A stretch of 64,000 nucleotides of DNA from Bradyrhizobiaceae bacterium PARB1 (GCA_002256345.1 NKIY01000001.1:1-64000); one strand, 5' to 3'; numbered from the stretch's first letter, positions 25,688 to 35,610 are shown. The notes: generated by a model not told the origin, from the letters alone. Numbers and translations are program-made.

Positions 25688-26782
25688 ATGAGTAGCATCA
25701 AGCAATTCAGTGTCGATAAAGCCGATCTTGCGAAGACGTCACTGACGGAAACTCCGCTGGCATCGCGCGAGACGCTGCCGGACGATGGCCTCCTGGTGAA
25801 AGTCGATCGCTTCGCCTTCACCGCCAACAACATCACTTACGCCATGCTCGGCGATGCCATGAAATACTGGCAACTGTTTCCTGCTTCCGACGGCTTTGGC
25901 AATATCCCGGTCTGGGGCTTTGGCAATGTCATTGCCTCGAAGCATCCGCAGGTCGAGGAAGGCGAGCGCCTGTTCGGCTACTTCCCGATGGCGACGCATC
26001 TGGCGATCGAGGCGGTTGATGTTAGCAAGCGTGGCTTGCGCGATGGCGCCGCGCATCGGCAGGGTGTCGCGCCGGTCTACAACGCCTATGCCCGCGTCGG
26101 CGCTGATCCCGCATTCGCGGGTCGTCAGGGCGACTATCAGGCGCTGCTGCGGCCGCTGTTCATGCTGTCATTCCTCGTCGATGATTTTCTCGCCGAGGCA
26201 GAGTTCTTCGGCGCAAGTCAGGTGATCCTGTCGAGTGCGTCCAGCAAGACCGCCTTCGGTCTGGCCCATCTGCTGCATACCAGGCGCCAGCCGATTCGCG
26301 TTGTCGGTCTCACGTCCGGCGGCAACGCCGGATTCACTGCGTCTCTCGGCTGCTATCACGAGATAGTTCCATATGATCGTATCGAGACGCTGCCGCCGGA
26401 GCAGGCGACCGCCTTTGTCGATATGGCCGGCAATGCCGAACTGCGCGGCCGGCTGCATCGTCATTTCGGCGATCGTCTCGTCTATAGCGGCCGGATCGGC
26501 ATGACCCATCAGGACACGGCCGAGACCGACGATCTGCCGGGCGCCAGACCGTCCTGGTTCTTCGCACCAGATCAGCTTCGCAAGCGCGCCAAAGAATGGG
26601 GTCCGGGCGGCATCGATCAGCGCTTTGGCGCGGCCTGGGCCGATTTCGTGCCGATGCTGGAGAAGTCCCTCGCGATCGTCGAGGGCTTCGGCGCCGAGGC
26701 CGTCGAGCGGATCTATCGCCAGACGCTGACAGGAAAGGTCGCGCCCAGCGAAGGCCACATGCTTTCTCTGTTCGAGAGCTGA
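25688..26782 (+). CDS. DUF2855 family protein (quinone-oxidoreductase-like fold)
   Basis: 364 residues. Segments VDRFAFTANNITYAMLGD, WGFGNVIASKHPQVEEGERLFGYFP and the Rossmann-like LSSASSKTAFGLAHLL resemble the N-terminal catalytic and NADPH-binding parts of medium-chain dehydrogenases without the usual zinc ligands. AAAGAGGAGACAGCG precedes the ATG. The only clue to regulation is the palindrome at 25600. Substrate unknown. Confidence 0.85.
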   Translation: MSSIKQFSVDKADLAKTSLTETPLASRETLPDDGLLVKVDRFAFTANNITYAMLGDAMKYWQLFPASDGFGNIPVWGFGNVIASKHPQVEEGERLFGYFPMATHLAIEAVDVSKRGLRDGAAHRQGVAPVYNAYARVGADPAFAGRQGDYQALLRPLFMLSFLVDDFLAEAEFFGASQVILSSASSKTAFGLAHLLHTRRQPIRVVGLTSGGNAGFTASLGCYHEIVPYDRIETLPPEQATAFVDMAGNAELRGRLHRHFGDRLVYSGRIGMTHQDTAETDDLPGARPSWFFAPDQLRKRAKEWGPGGIDQRFGAAWADFVPMLEKSLAIVEGFGAEAVERIYRQTLTGKVAPSEGHMLSLFES

Positions 26783-26788
26783 CCGGGC

Positions 26789-28543
26789 TCACATCTCGCC
26801 AAGGGCCTCGCGTCGCCGCTGCTCGGATTCCTCGGCATAGCGGCGCGTGGCATGTGCTTCTGAGAGCGTGCCGACGACGCGGTAGGTCTCGGCTTCGACG
26901 ACCGCGAGCGATTCCGCCTCGTTGCCCTCGAACACCACCATGGCATCGCGGACGTTCATCTCGGGATGCAGCACGACATTTCGGCAATATAGCAGGCTGT
27001 CGAGCCGGAACGCGGCGACGTCGGGCGAATGAGCCTCGGGCACGCTGGCGAGCCCTACATAGCTGCCTTCGGAGTCCACCACGACCACCTGATTCTTCGA
27101 TCCGAGCGGAAATTTTGTGCGGAATTCGTCGAGTGGCATTGTCGATTCCACGATCGAAATATCCGGGCGCATCAGGCGTCGCACGGTGAGATCACGGATC
27201 CAGCCGATATCCGCGGCGCTGCGGATCGTTTCGCCGCGCAGATGCAGGCGCCAGGTGGCGAAGGAGTAGCCGAACAATTCGCGTGTGATCTGCGTGGAGA
27301 TGATGACGGCCACCAACACGGCTGTGGTGAGCCACAGGTTGCCGGTGGATTCCAGTGCGATGAAACTCATTGTCAGTGGCCCGCCGATCACTGACGCAGA
27401 GAGCGCGCTCATGCCGATGATCGTGTAGATATTCGGATCGACATTGAGCTCGGGCCACAGCGCATTGATGCCGGTGGCGAACAGATGGCCGCCGAGCGCG
27501 CCGATGAACAGTGAGGCGAAGAACAGGCCGCCGCGAAATCCGGTGCCGAGCGAGATAATCGAGGCGATGGTCTTCAGCACCATCACGAAGGCGACGAGGG
27601 CGATCGGGTAGGCGGTCATGCCTCCGAAATGCAGCGCGCCATGGCCGGACGACATGACCTGCGGCGTCAGCAATGCCAGCGCTCCCACGCCGAGCCCGCC
27701 GAGCGCCGGACGCAGCGGCGGCCAAAGCCGGATCTTGGCCAGCAGCCATTCGCACCAGGTGACCACGCGCATGATACCGATGCCATAGGTCGCGGCGAAC
27801 ACACCGAGCAGGGCGGCAACCGCGAGGTCATGGCCCTGTACATCACCGAATCGACCGGCGACGACGCCGAGCGTGAGCGGTGAGAAGGAGTGGGCGACAA
27901 AATAGCCGGTGACGGCGGCGACGCCGACAGGCATCAGGCTTGCGGAACTGTAGGCGCCGATCACCAGTTCAAAGGCGTAGAAGGCGCCGGCCAGCGGCGC
28001 CCCGAAGGCGCCGGCAATTGCCGCTGCGGCGCCGCAGCCCACCAGCACACGCTGATCCGCCCGGCGCAAATGGAACGCCCGGCCGATTGAGGCGCCGAGG
28101 CCGCTGGCCAGCTGGGTATAGCCCGCTTCCAGCCCTACCGAGGCACCGACACCGCTTGACCAGACAGTCTGCAGGGAGACGATGACGCTGCCGCGAAATG
28201 ACATGCGGCCGCCATAAAGCGCATTGGCCTCGATCGGGTCGATCTCGCGTGACGGCCGCCAGCGCAGCAAAAGCAGGAAGGCGATACCCAAAGCGAGCCC
28301 ACCCAGGGTGGGAACCAGCATCGCCCGCACCGGGTCAATCCAGTACTGGCTCGACAGGCGTTGGCCCCATTCGAGATTGAACAGCACGGCATGCAGCACG
28401 CTCACCATGGCGCTCATGCCAGCCACCACGAGGCCGCCAGTCACGCCGATCACCGCGGCCAGGAGCGCAAGGCTGGTTTCATGTGCGCGGACGAAGACGC
28501 GCAGCCATTGCGGGGCCTCAAGATATCGTGACGAAGTGACCAT
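26789..28543 (-). CDS. CLC-type chloride channel/transporter with C-terminal CBS domains
   Basis: 584 residues: about 10-12 membrane segments (residues 1-420) and a pair of CBS domains (about 450-570, VRRLMRPDISIV and VLHPEMNVRDAMVVFEGNE). The gating Glu is retained in GLEAG, in place of the usual GREGP, and the GGIFAP site is GGLFFAS; the GSGIP site is not recognisable, so anion specificity is unclear. ATG 28543 was chosen; a TTG at 28576 would add 11 residues without a better ribosome site. Tail to tail with the DUF2855 gene (six-base gap). Confidence 0.88.
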   Translation of the reverse strand: MVTSSRYLEAPQWLRVFVRAHETSLALLAAVIGVTGGLVVAGMSAMVSVLHAVLFNLEWGQRLSSQYWIDPVRAMLVPTLGGLALGIAFLLLLRWRPSREIDPIEANALYGGRMSFRGSVIVSLQTVWSSGVGASVGLEAGYTQLASGLGASIGRAFHLRRADQRVLVGCGAAAAIAGAFGAPLAGAFYAFELVIGAYSSASLMPVGVAAVTGYFVAHSFSPLTLGVVAGRFGDVQGHDLAVAALLGVFAATYGIGIMRVVTWCEWLLAKIRLWPPLRPALGGLGVGALALLTPQVMSSGHGALHFGGMTAYPIALVAFVMVLKTIASIISLGTGFRGGLFFASLFIGALGGHLFATGINALWPELNVDPNIYTIIGMSALSASVIGGPLTMSFIALESTGNLWLTTAVLVAVIISTQITRELFGYSFATWRLHLRGETIRSAADIGWIRDLTVRRLMRPDISIVESTMPLDEFRTKFPLGSKNQVVVVDSEGSYVGLASVPEAHSPDVAAFRLDSLLYCRNVVLHPEMNVRDAMVVFEGNEAESLAVVEAETYRVVGTLSEAHATRRYAEESEQRRREALGEM

Positions 28544-28767
28544 GGGCAGCGTCCGGACGTGGCAAGCCTCGCGCAAGGACCGCTTCCGTGGTCTAGCGGC
28601 AGCCCTGCGGTGAAGGCACCCGATGTAGCGGAAAAGGCCGGTTTTGCGGCATGCTTTTGCGGAGGGGATAGACCAGAGCTATGCCCTTCACAACCCTGTC
28701 ACGCTGCCTGTAGTATGTGAAATGCAGGCTGCTTCGCGCAGTCGAATTGTGGAGCCAGGAGCGTTAC

Positions 28768-29325
28768 TTGAACGCACATGTCTCGCAAGGCGGCTGGCCG
28801 GTTCTGGTTCTCAATGCGGACTTCCGGCCGCTGAGCTACTATCCTCTTTCGCTTTGGTCGTGGCAGGACGCGGTCAAGGCGGTGTTTCTCGACCGTGTGA
28901 ATATCGTAGCTCACTACGATCACGCGGTGCGGAGTCCTTCGTCCGATTTTCAGCTGCCGAGCGTGGTCTCGCTGAAGTCGTTCGTAAAGCCGACCACGCA
29001 TCCCGCCTTTACGCGGTTCAATGTCTTTTTGCGCGATCGCTTCTCTTGTCAGTATTGCGGATCGCGCGACGACCTGACTTTCGACCACATCATCCCGCGC
29101 TCGAAGGGCGGCCAGACCACCTGGGAAAACGTTGTCGCGGCATGCTCGCCCTGCAATCTGCGCAAGGGCAATCTGACGACGCATCAGGCCGGCATGTTCC
29201 CGCGCCAGACTGCGTTCGCGCCGACGGTGCATCAGTTGCATCGCAACGGGCGGCTGTTCCCGCCGAACTATCTGCACCAGAGCTGGCTGGACTATCTGTA
29301 TTGGGACACGGAGCTCGATCCGTAG
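28768..29325 (+). CDS. HNH endonuclease-family protein
   Basis: 185 residues from TTG 28768, favoured because AGGAG lies six bases before it; an ATG at 28717 in the same frame lacks a ribosome site. The HNH motif is CQYCGSRDDLTFDHIIPRSKGGQTTWENVVAACSPCN, with four zinc cysteines and DH/N catalytic residues. The N-terminal half (VLVLNADFRPLSYYPLSLWSWQDAVKAVF) is typical of a housekeeping HNH subfamily of alphaproteobacteria whose target is not known. Not linked to a restriction or phage locus here. Confidence 0.9.
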   Translation: MNAHVSQGGWPVLVLNADFRPLSYYPLSLWSWQDAVKAVFLDRVNIVAHYDHAVRSPSSDFQLPSVVSLKSFVKPTTHPAFTRFNVFLRDRFSCQYCGSRDDLTFDHIIPRSKGGQTTWENVVAACSPCNLRKGNLTTHQAGMFPRQTAFAPTVHQLHRNGRLFPPNYLHQSWLDYLYWDTELDP

Positions 29326-29717
29326 TCGCGTGGCTCAGTGTCCGTAGCATCTTGTATCCGGCGAGGCCCGCGCTGATCAGAGCGGCGAGTCGTCGGGGTG
29401 AGAGCCCCGACAATGAAACGCAAGCTTGTCTTTGATGGCATCTTCGAGTGGACGCGATGCAGCCTCGTGAAGCGAGGCTTGGCTTGGTCGTGCCGCCGCG
29501 CTCCGCAGAGCCTCCATTCCGGAAGCACCAAGCCCGGGACGTGTTTCTGCAAGATGTGAAAATGCTCTAGGCTTTTCTGCGATCGACGAATCGTCCGCCG
29601 GACTGCCGCAATCGATGCCCATGTTGGACATCCGCCGATTCATCGGGCCGGTCAGAATTGGATCGCGCGCGCGAAACGACCTATGCAGCGCAGTCGGCGG
29701 GTGAGCTGGAGAAACTG
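29326..29717. other. Non-coding gap between HNH and esterase genes
   Basis: 392 bases with no supported gene. Two hairpins are present: GTCGGGG-tgagag-CCCCGAC (29392-29411) and AGCCTCG-tgaag-CGAGGCT (29461-29479). Neither has a T-run. The first may end the HNH transcript. Confidence 0.5.
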
Positions 29718-30785
29718 ATGAGCGACAGGGTGGTCGACGATATCGTGGCTTGGCTTCCGTCATTGCTGCAGGGGCTGGAGGCTCTCCAGTTCGTCGCGCG
29801 CAATCTGCATCCACCCGCTTTCGATGCCGTGATGGAAGCGGTCGGGCAGCCCGAGCAGGCGCTGCAGGCGGCGCGTGCAGGTCTTGGCGAGTGGCCACAG
29901 GATTTTGCCGATCTGCGCCATCATCTCGATGCCACAAGCGAAGCCGTTCTCGCGGGCATTGCCGGCCTGCGTGCTGCACAGCAGCCGGGCGGTGACATGA
30001 CCACGGTGTTCCGTGCGCTACGTTATTCTCCGCGTGCGCAGGAGGCGCTTTATGCCACTGTGGCGCGGCTGCCGCCGGTCAGCAGCTTCTTTCTGCCGCC
30101 TGCCTTGCGAGAGGATGTCGCGCTCGTCGAGAGATTGGCACAACCTGCGGCAGAAGGCTCCGGGGTGATTCATGGCGGCGAGCCGGGCGCGCGTGGCAGC
30201 TTTTCGCTCTATGTGCCTGAATACTACACGCCCGACCGCGCTTGGCCGCTGGTGGTCGCGCTGCATGGCGGCACCGGCAACGGTCGCGCCTTCCTGTGGA
30301 GCTGGCTTGCGGATGCTCGCGCCCGCGGCACGATCCTGATCGCGCCGACGGCCGTCGGGAGCACTTGGGCGCTGATGGGTGACGATCGCGACACGCCGAA
30401 TATCGGGCGAACTCTCGACATGATCCGGTCACGTTACAATATCGATGCCTCCCGCCAGTTGCTTACCGGCATGAGCGATGGCGGTACGTTCTGTTATGTC
30501 AGCGGTCTGCGTGCAGAATCGCCGTTCACGCATCTCGCCCCGGTCTCGGCCACCTTCCATCCTCTGATGGCGCAATTCGCGGACGCGGATCGCCTGCATG
30601 GTTTGCCGATCCATCTGGTTCATGGCCGGCTTGACTGGATGTTTCCGGTGCAGACTGCACGTGACGCGCGAGATGCGCTCGCTGCGGCAGGTGCAAACGT
30701 CACATATCGCGAACTCGACGATCTCAGCCATTGCTATCCGCGAGAGGTCAATGCGCTGCTGTTGGACTGGCTGGACGGGTGCTGA
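29718..30785 (+). CDS. Alpha/beta hydrolase, esterase/phospholipase-carboxylesterase type
   Basis: 355 residues. A helical N-terminal region (about 1-130) precedes a hydrolase domain with oxyanion-hole HGGTGNG, nucleophile elbow GMSDGG, acid HGRLDWMFP and catalytic His in DLSHCYP. No signal peptide. ATG 29718 follows GGAG at six bases; the upstream extension to 29658 is not needed. Substrate unknown; the N-terminal part is unlike simple esterases and may be an oligomerisation or recognition module. Confidence 0.87.
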   Translation: MSDRVVDDIVAWLPSLLQGLEALQFVARNLHPPAFDAVMEAVGQPEQALQAARAGLGEWPQDFADLRHHLDATSEAVLAGIAGLRAAQQPGGDMTTVFRALRYSPRAQEALYATVARLPPVSSFFLPPALREDVALVERLAQPAAEGSGVIHGGEPGARGSFSLYVPEYYTPDRAWPLVVALHGGTGNGRAFLWSWLADARARGTILIAPTAVGSTWALMGDDRDTPNIGRTLDMIRSRYNIDASRQLLTGMSDGGTFCYVSGLRAESPFTHLAPVSATFHPLMAQFADADRLHGLPIHLVHGRLDWMFPVQTARDARDALAAAGANVTYRELDDLSHCYPREVNALLLDWLDGC

Positions 30786-30874
30786 GATACACCTAAGTTT
30801 CTGCACCGGACTTTTGCATCTGTAATCGGTTCCTATATGCTCGCGGGGCGGGCGATACGGACGAGGAGATCTGG

Positions 30875-31846
30875 ATGCCGTCATTGACCGAATGGAAGGT
30901 GCCCCCCGGGGTGCAGCCTCGCGCCGATGATTTCGGCTTCGATCTCGACCACGCACTCGAAGCCGTTGTCGGCCTCCGTTGCATCATCCCCGAAGATGCT
31001 TTCACAGCCGAGACGCTTGGCAGCGAACGCGCCGGCAATGGCGTCCTGATCGACGACGGCCTCATTCTCACCATCGGCTATCTCATCACCGAGGCCGAAA
31101 CCATCTGGGTCCATCTTGGCGATGGCAGTGTCGTGCCCGGCACCGTGCTGGGTGTCGATCAGGAAACCGGATTTGGTCTGGTCCAGGTGCTCGGCGATAT
31201 CGATGTCACGCCGCTCAGGCTCGGCAATTCCAGCGCGGCCAAACCCGGTGACCGGGTGGTGATCGGCGGGGCCGGTGGGCGCACGCGTTCGGTGTCCGGA
31301 AAGATCGCAGCAATCCAGGAATTTGCTGGCTACTGGGAATATCTGGTCGATGATGCATTCTTCACGCATCCCGCGCACCCGAACTGGGGTGGTGCGGCGC
31401 TGATCGATAACAAAGGCGAATTGATCGGTATCGGTTCGCTGCAGATCGAGCGCGAGCATGCCGGACAGAACGAGCACCTCAACATGATCGTGCCGACCGA
31501 TCTTCTGAAACCGTTGCTCGACGATCTCCGCAAGTTGGGGCGCGTCAACAAGCCGCCGCGACCGTGGCTTGGTCTCTATGCGGCCGAGATCGAGGACAAG
31601 GTGGTGGTGGTCGGCATCGCCAGGAAGGGTCCTGCGGCGCGGGCCGAGCTGAAAACCGGCGACGTCATTCTGGCAGTCAACGGCGAGGAAGTCCAAGACC
31701 TCGCCACGTTCTATCGCGCGCTATGGGATCTCGGTCCTGCCGGCTGTGACGTGCCCGTGACGCTCTATCGGGGCGGCGATACCTTTGATGTCGAACTCGT
31801 TTCGACCGATCGCGCCCGTATGCTCAAGACACCCCGGCTGCACTGA
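30875..31846 (+). CDS. HtrA/S1C-like protein with PDZ domain, catalytic triad missing
   Basis: 323 residues. A trypsin-like beta-barrel domain (about 25-220) is followed by a PDZ domain (about 235-315, GIARKGPAARAELKTGDVILAVNGEEV). In active HtrA proteins the triad is His (TxxHV), Asp (TDLA) and Ser (GNSGGP); here the aligned residues are Tyr69 (TIGYLI), Gly99 (TGFGLV) and Trp171 (NWGGA). No signal peptide is visible. It is probably a pseudoprotease or scaffold that binds C-termini by the PDZ domain. GAGGAG lies upstream of the ATG. Confidence 0.87.
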   Translation: MPSLTEWKVPPGVQPRADDFGFDLDHALEAVVGLRCIIPEDAFTAETLGSERAGNGVLIDDGLILTIGYLITEAETIWVHLGDGSVVPGTVLGVDQETGFGLVQVLGDIDVTPLRLGNSSAAKPGDRVVIGGAGGRTRSVSGKIAAIQEFAGYWEYLVDDAFFTHPAHPNWGGAALIDNKGELIGIGSLQIEREHAGQNEHLNMIVPTDLLKPLLDDLRKLGRVNKPPRPWLGLYAAEIEDKVVVVGIARKGPAARAELKTGDVILAVNGEEVQDLATFYRALWDLGPAGCDVPVTLYRGGDTFDVELVSTDRARMLKTPRLH

Positions 31847-32133
31847 GGCGGTGGCCCCATATGGCTGTTCGAAATTGAGCGGTCAGTCTTTCGTCGTGTA
31901 GCGAATTGAACAGATCTCGTGCAGCATCGTTAAAAGCGATGCGGTCCGCCTGACGAATGAAGCGATTGTGACCGCGTATTATTTAGCTATCCTTGCAAGC
32001 TATTGAGATAAGATAAATAGTCTGAAACCGATACTTCTGTGATTCGTATTTCAATCCGCGTTTATCAGTTCCGCGATTAGCTTTTCGTTATCCTGGCAGC
32101 CGGAAGGGCGCCAACGCCCGACTGAGGTTTCAG
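31847..32133. other. AT-rich intergenic region
   Basis: 287 bases, distinctly less GC-rich than the flanks, with no coding potential and no clear hairpin. Likely holds the promoter of the zinc-ribbon gene at 32134. Confidence 0.4.
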
Positions 32134-32346
32134 ATGTCGCATCGTCGGCACGGCAACGATAACATCCGTACCAGCCATCTCAAATGCGATCGCTGCCGGA
32201 CCCGTATCCAGCTGAAGGCGATCGATCAGTTCGATGGGTTCGAAACACGTTCATTCGCATGCGATCATTGCGGTGCCGTGAAACTGGTTCGCGTCAACCG
32301 GCCTCTGCTGCAGTGGCAGCGGGTTCGCGATCACACCAGCTGCTGA
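32134..32346 (+). CDS. Small zinc-ribbon hypothetical protein
   Basis: 70 residues. Two CxxC pairs (KCDRC at about 18-21, ACDHC at about 43-46) give a single zinc ribbon; the rest is basic and polar. GAGG lies seven bases before the ATG, which supports it being real. Probable nucleic-acid- or metal-binding protein; I do not recognise the family. Confidence 0.6.
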   Translation: MSHRRHGNDNIRTSHLKCDRCRTRIQLKAIDQFDGFETRSFACDHCGAVKLVRVNRPLLQWQRVRDHTSC

Positions 32347-32401
32347 CCGGGGACCGCGCCGTTGCGCGATCCCGACTCTGGTTCACCCGGTTCTCGTTCT
32401 C

Positions 32402-33361
32402 TCAGTGAGCATGCCCGCCGCCCGCAGGCGCCGAGGCACCGACCGCATTGACATCGAGTTCGATATCGACTGTGCCGGCTTTCTCGAACTGCAGCTGCGC
32501 CTTCACCTTGTCTCCCTTGGTGAACGGCTTCTTCAGATCCATCAGCATCAGATGGTAGCCGCCGGGCTCCAGCTTCACGGTGGCGCCGGGCTTGATCTCG
32601 AGCCCGTCATTGAGCGGGCGCATCTTCATCACGCCATCGGTCACGCTCATCTCATGCACCTCGATCCGGCTGCCGCCGGCGAACGAACCGCCGATGAGCT
32701 TGTCGCTGGTCTTGCCGTTATTGGTGATGGTGAGATAGCCGCCGGCCACCTTGGCCGCAGGCGGGGTTGCGCGCGTCCATGGCGCCGAGATCATCAGATC
32801 GCCTGCATGCACCATGCCGGCCATCTGTGCCATCGCATCCTTCGGCGAAGCCGCTGCAAGACGCAGCGCCGGAGCGGGTGATTTCAGGCTGTGCGGGTCC
32901 TCTCCGGTAGCCGGAATCTGCGCCCAGTCCTCTGAGCCGTTCTCGCAAGTCTGCAGCGTCGGCAGATAGAGCGGCGCATCGGCCTTCAACGACGCCGGCA
33001 AATAGGCCGAGAACACGAATTCGTCGTAGAAATTGTTGTCGAGCTTGCCGGTCCACGAAATCTGCTTGATGCCTTCGGACGCTTTCATGCCATGCATGAA
33101 ATCGTAGCTCTGCGCATAGGGACCCGTCTTGGTCTCGATCAGCCAGCCCGGCTTCGGCATCGGTTTCACCGCGATCATCCCTTCGGGAATCTGCACGGTG
33201 ATCTTCGTTGTCGGCGACGCGCCGCAGCCATGTGGCACGGCGAGCACCGCGCGGTAGGAGCCGCCGATGGTGGCGGCGCCGCTCTGCACGAAGACGTGGG
33301 CGGAAGCGGGCACTGCGGCTGTGCCGAGCGCAGCGATGAACAGCAGGGAGCGGTTGATCAT
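32402..33361 (-). CDS. YcnI (DUF1775) - PCuAC copper chaperone fusion
   Basis: 319 residues. Signal peptide (INRSLLFIAALGTAAVPASA), then a YcnI/DUF1775 domain whose mature N-terminus starts with His (AHVFV), the copper-binding residue of that family, then a PCuAC domain (about 200-310; HEMS, with Met/His copper site residues in EVHEMSVTDGVMKMRPL and GGYHLMLMDL). The C-terminus ends GGGHAH. Both domains carry copper in the periplasm. ATG 33361 follows AAGGA at six bases; the upstream extension to 33412 is discarded. Last gene of the DUF2946-receptor-chaperone unit. Confidence 0.92.
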   Translation of the reverse strand: MINRSLLFIAALGTAAVPASAHVFVQSGAATIGGSYRAVLAVPHGCGASPTTKITVQIPEGMIAVKPMPKPGWLIETKTGPYAQSYDFMHGMKASEGIKQISWTGKLDNNFYDEFVFSAYLPASLKADAPLYLPTLQTCENGSEDWAQIPATGEDPHSLKSPAPALRLAAASPKDAMAQMAGMVHAGDLMISAPWTRATPPAAKVAGGYLTITNNGKTSDKLIGGSFAGGSRIEVHEMSVTDGVMKMRPLNDGLEIKPGATVKLEPGGYHLMLMDLKKPFTKGDKVKAQLQFEKAGTVDIELDVNAVGASAPAGGGHAH

Positions 33362-33405
33362 GGCGTGTCCTTTCACGAATGGCATTCTAGCGTAAATCGT
33401 CATCG

Positions 33406-35610
33406 TCACCACCTCGCTTTGATACCGGCATAGATGGCGCGGCCGGTGCCGGGTTCGAACAGGGGGGAGGTTGCCGTCGCCACATTGAGGATGCTGGCGG
33501 AGGCGATGTAACGGGTGTCGAGGATGTTGCGCGCCTCGATATAGCCGGAGTAGGTGCCGCCATTGTCCACACCGGCCTTCAGGCCGAGCAGCGCATAAGG
33601 TTCGGTCTTCAGCGTATTGGCGCTATCGACGTAATAGGATTCAGGCACCCATTCGACATTGGGACCGAGATAGAATCCGTTGGCATGTTTGTAGAGCAGC
33701 TCCGCACGCAGATAATGCCGCGGCGCGCCCGGCAGCAGATTGTTGCCGTAGATCGCATCGTTGTCGAAGCGGAAGTCGTTCAGCGTGTAGGCCATGTTGA
33801 GCCACAGCCTGTCCGGCTGCGCCGATGCATCGAACATGCCCTTCAGCACAGCGATGCCGAGGCCGGCCTCGATGCCCTGATGGATCGTCCGGCCCGCATT
33901 GGTGACGTTGCAATTGCCGAAGGCGCTATAGAGGCACTGCAGCTCGTCCTTAATATTGGCGCGATAGCCCGTGAGCTCCCACGTCACATCCGGTCGCCGG
34001 CCGCGCGTGCCGATCTCATAGGTCGTTGCGCGCTGCGGACGGATGCTGGTGAACGGGATGGTGGGGATGCCCGGCCCCATTGAGCTCTCGCCGAAGCTCG
34101 GCACTTCCGCGCTGCGCGAGATATTTGCGTAGGCCTGCCATGTCGGATCGATATTCCACAGCACACCACCCTTCGGGCTCCACAGGTTGAACTCTGTCGA
34201 GCCTGATTGATCGCCGTCACTGAGGAAGCGATCCTTGCGGCTGCGGGTGGCATAGAGGAACTGGGTGCCGCCGATCAGCGCGACGCTCGGCAGCACATAG
34301 AGCGAGTTCTCGACATAGACCGACGTGTTCTTCGAACTGTCGATCGATGACGAAGCCAGCGCGCCCTTCTGCCCGGCGACGTTCACATACTGGTTGTTGT
34401 CGATGCGGCCGTTGATGACATTGACGCCGGCCACGAACACATTGCGATAGCCGCCGATCATGCGGTCGTCCGTGACTTTCGCGAAGCCGCCATAGTCCTG
34501 ATAGCGATAGTCCAGATACTGGAAGATCGGATGCATCAGGTGCCGATCGACGCCGAACAGGCCGAAATCGATGGTGGTGTTGTCGAGTCGGATCGTCGTC
34601 TTGTTGGCGAGGCGGACCGTATCGATGTTGCGCTGCTGATCTCCGCTAAGGTTGTTCGCCGCGGCGATCGTCGGCGTGTTCAACGCGCTATCCTTGCTCA
34701 CCGAGCCGGGAATGCGCTGCCGCACGCTGTTGGCATTGAGATAGAAACGCGTCTCGAAATCCGGCGAGAACTGATAGCCGACATTGCCGCTCACGCGCGT
34801 GGCGTCGCCGTAGCTGTGGTCGCGATAGCCGTCCGCCGATTGGGTGGATGCGGTGATGAAGCCGTCCCATGGCCCGTTGGCGCCACCGGTCGAAGCTTGC
34901 AGGCGGCGGAAGCCGAAGGCGCCCATGTCAAGCGAGACGGCATTTAGCCACGGATCGCGCCCGGTCGGCGTCACGAAATTGATGGCGCCGCCGAGCGAAT
35001 TGGCGCCGAAGCGCAGCGCGTTGCCGCCCTTGAACACCTCGACATATTTATAGGCGGTTGGGTCGATCTCCTGGAAATCGCCATAGCCATCCGCCGTATT
35101 GATCGGGATGCCGTCCATATAGAGCTGCACGCCGCGCAGATGGAAGTTGCGCGACAGGCTGGAGCCGCGGATCGACAGTCGCGTGTCGTCGCCCCATTTT
35201 GGCTGCGCGAACACGCCGGGCACGTAATCCAGGATGTCCTTGATGGTGTTCGACGGCGTGGAGTTCTTCCACGCATCTGCCGTCACCAGCGCGACGCCGC
35301 CCGGCGTCTGCTGGATCTCGCGCAGTGCCTGCTGCGCGGTCAGGACGGTAAGGGCGCCGGGTGCACTCGGTGCGGCGGAGGCAGCCGCGGCCGGCATTGC
35401 TGCCGGCGCAATGCCGCTGCGTGCGGCGCGGACATTGGGTGATGCCTGCCGCGGCTTGCGGGTTGCGACGGAGCGTTGCTGTGCGGGTGCATCGACGGTC
35501 ACCGCGGGCAGTGATGTGAAAGGACCTGATTGGGCAGATACCATGCTGGGAACAAGCATGGCCGCGGATGCCAGCAGGACGCTGCGCAGCCGCATGGAAA
35601 CGGATAACAT
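33406..35610 (-). CDS. TonB-dependent outer-membrane receptor, probably copper-related
   Basis: 734 residues. Signal peptide (RLRSVLLASAAMLVPSMVSA), a Pro/Ala-rich linker, a plug domain (about 110-250: LDYVPGVFAQPKWGDDTRLSIRGSSL, VQLYMDGIPIN) and a beta-barrel ending in a terminal aromatic (IYAGIKARW). Neither TonB box nor ligand is certain. Placed between the DUF2946 and YcnI-PCuAC genes in the same direction, the usual copper-acquisition layout. ATG 35610 was chosen with GGTGGAG nine bases upstream. Confidence 0.9.
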   Translation of the reverse strand: MLSVSMRLRSVLLASAAMLVPSMVSAQSGPFTSLPAVTVDAPAQQRSVATRKPRQASPNVRAARSGIAPAAMPAAAASAAPSAPGALTVLTAQQALREIQQTPGGVALVTADAWKNSTPSNTIKDILDYVPGVFAQPKWGDDTRLSIRGSSLSRNFHLRGVQLYMDGIPINTADGYGDFQEIDPTAYKYVEVFKGGNALRFGANSLGGAINFVTPTGRDPWLNAVSLDMGAFGFRRLQASTGGANGPWDGFITASTQSADGYRDHSYGDATRVSGNVGYQFSPDFETRFYLNANSVRQRIPGSVSKDSALNTPTIAAANNLSGDQQRNIDTVRLANKTTIRLDNTTIDFGLFGVDRHLMHPIFQYLDYRYQDYGGFAKVTDDRMIGGYRNVFVAGVNVINGRIDNNQYVNVAGQKGALASSSIDSSKNTSVYVENSLYVLPSVALIGGTQFLYATRSRKDRFLSDGDQSGSTEFNLWSPKGGVLWNIDPTWQAYANISRSAEVPSFGESSMGPGIPTIPFTSIRPQRATTYEIGTRGRRPDVTWELTGYRANIKDELQCLYSAFGNCNVTNAGRTIHQGIEAGLGIAVLKGMFDASAQPDRLWLNMAYTLNDFRFDNDAIYGNNLLPGAPRHYLRAELLYKHANGFYLGPNVEWVPESYYVDSANTLKTEPYALLGLKAGVDNGGTYSGYIEARNILDTRYIASASILNVATATSPLFEPGTGRAIYAGIKARW

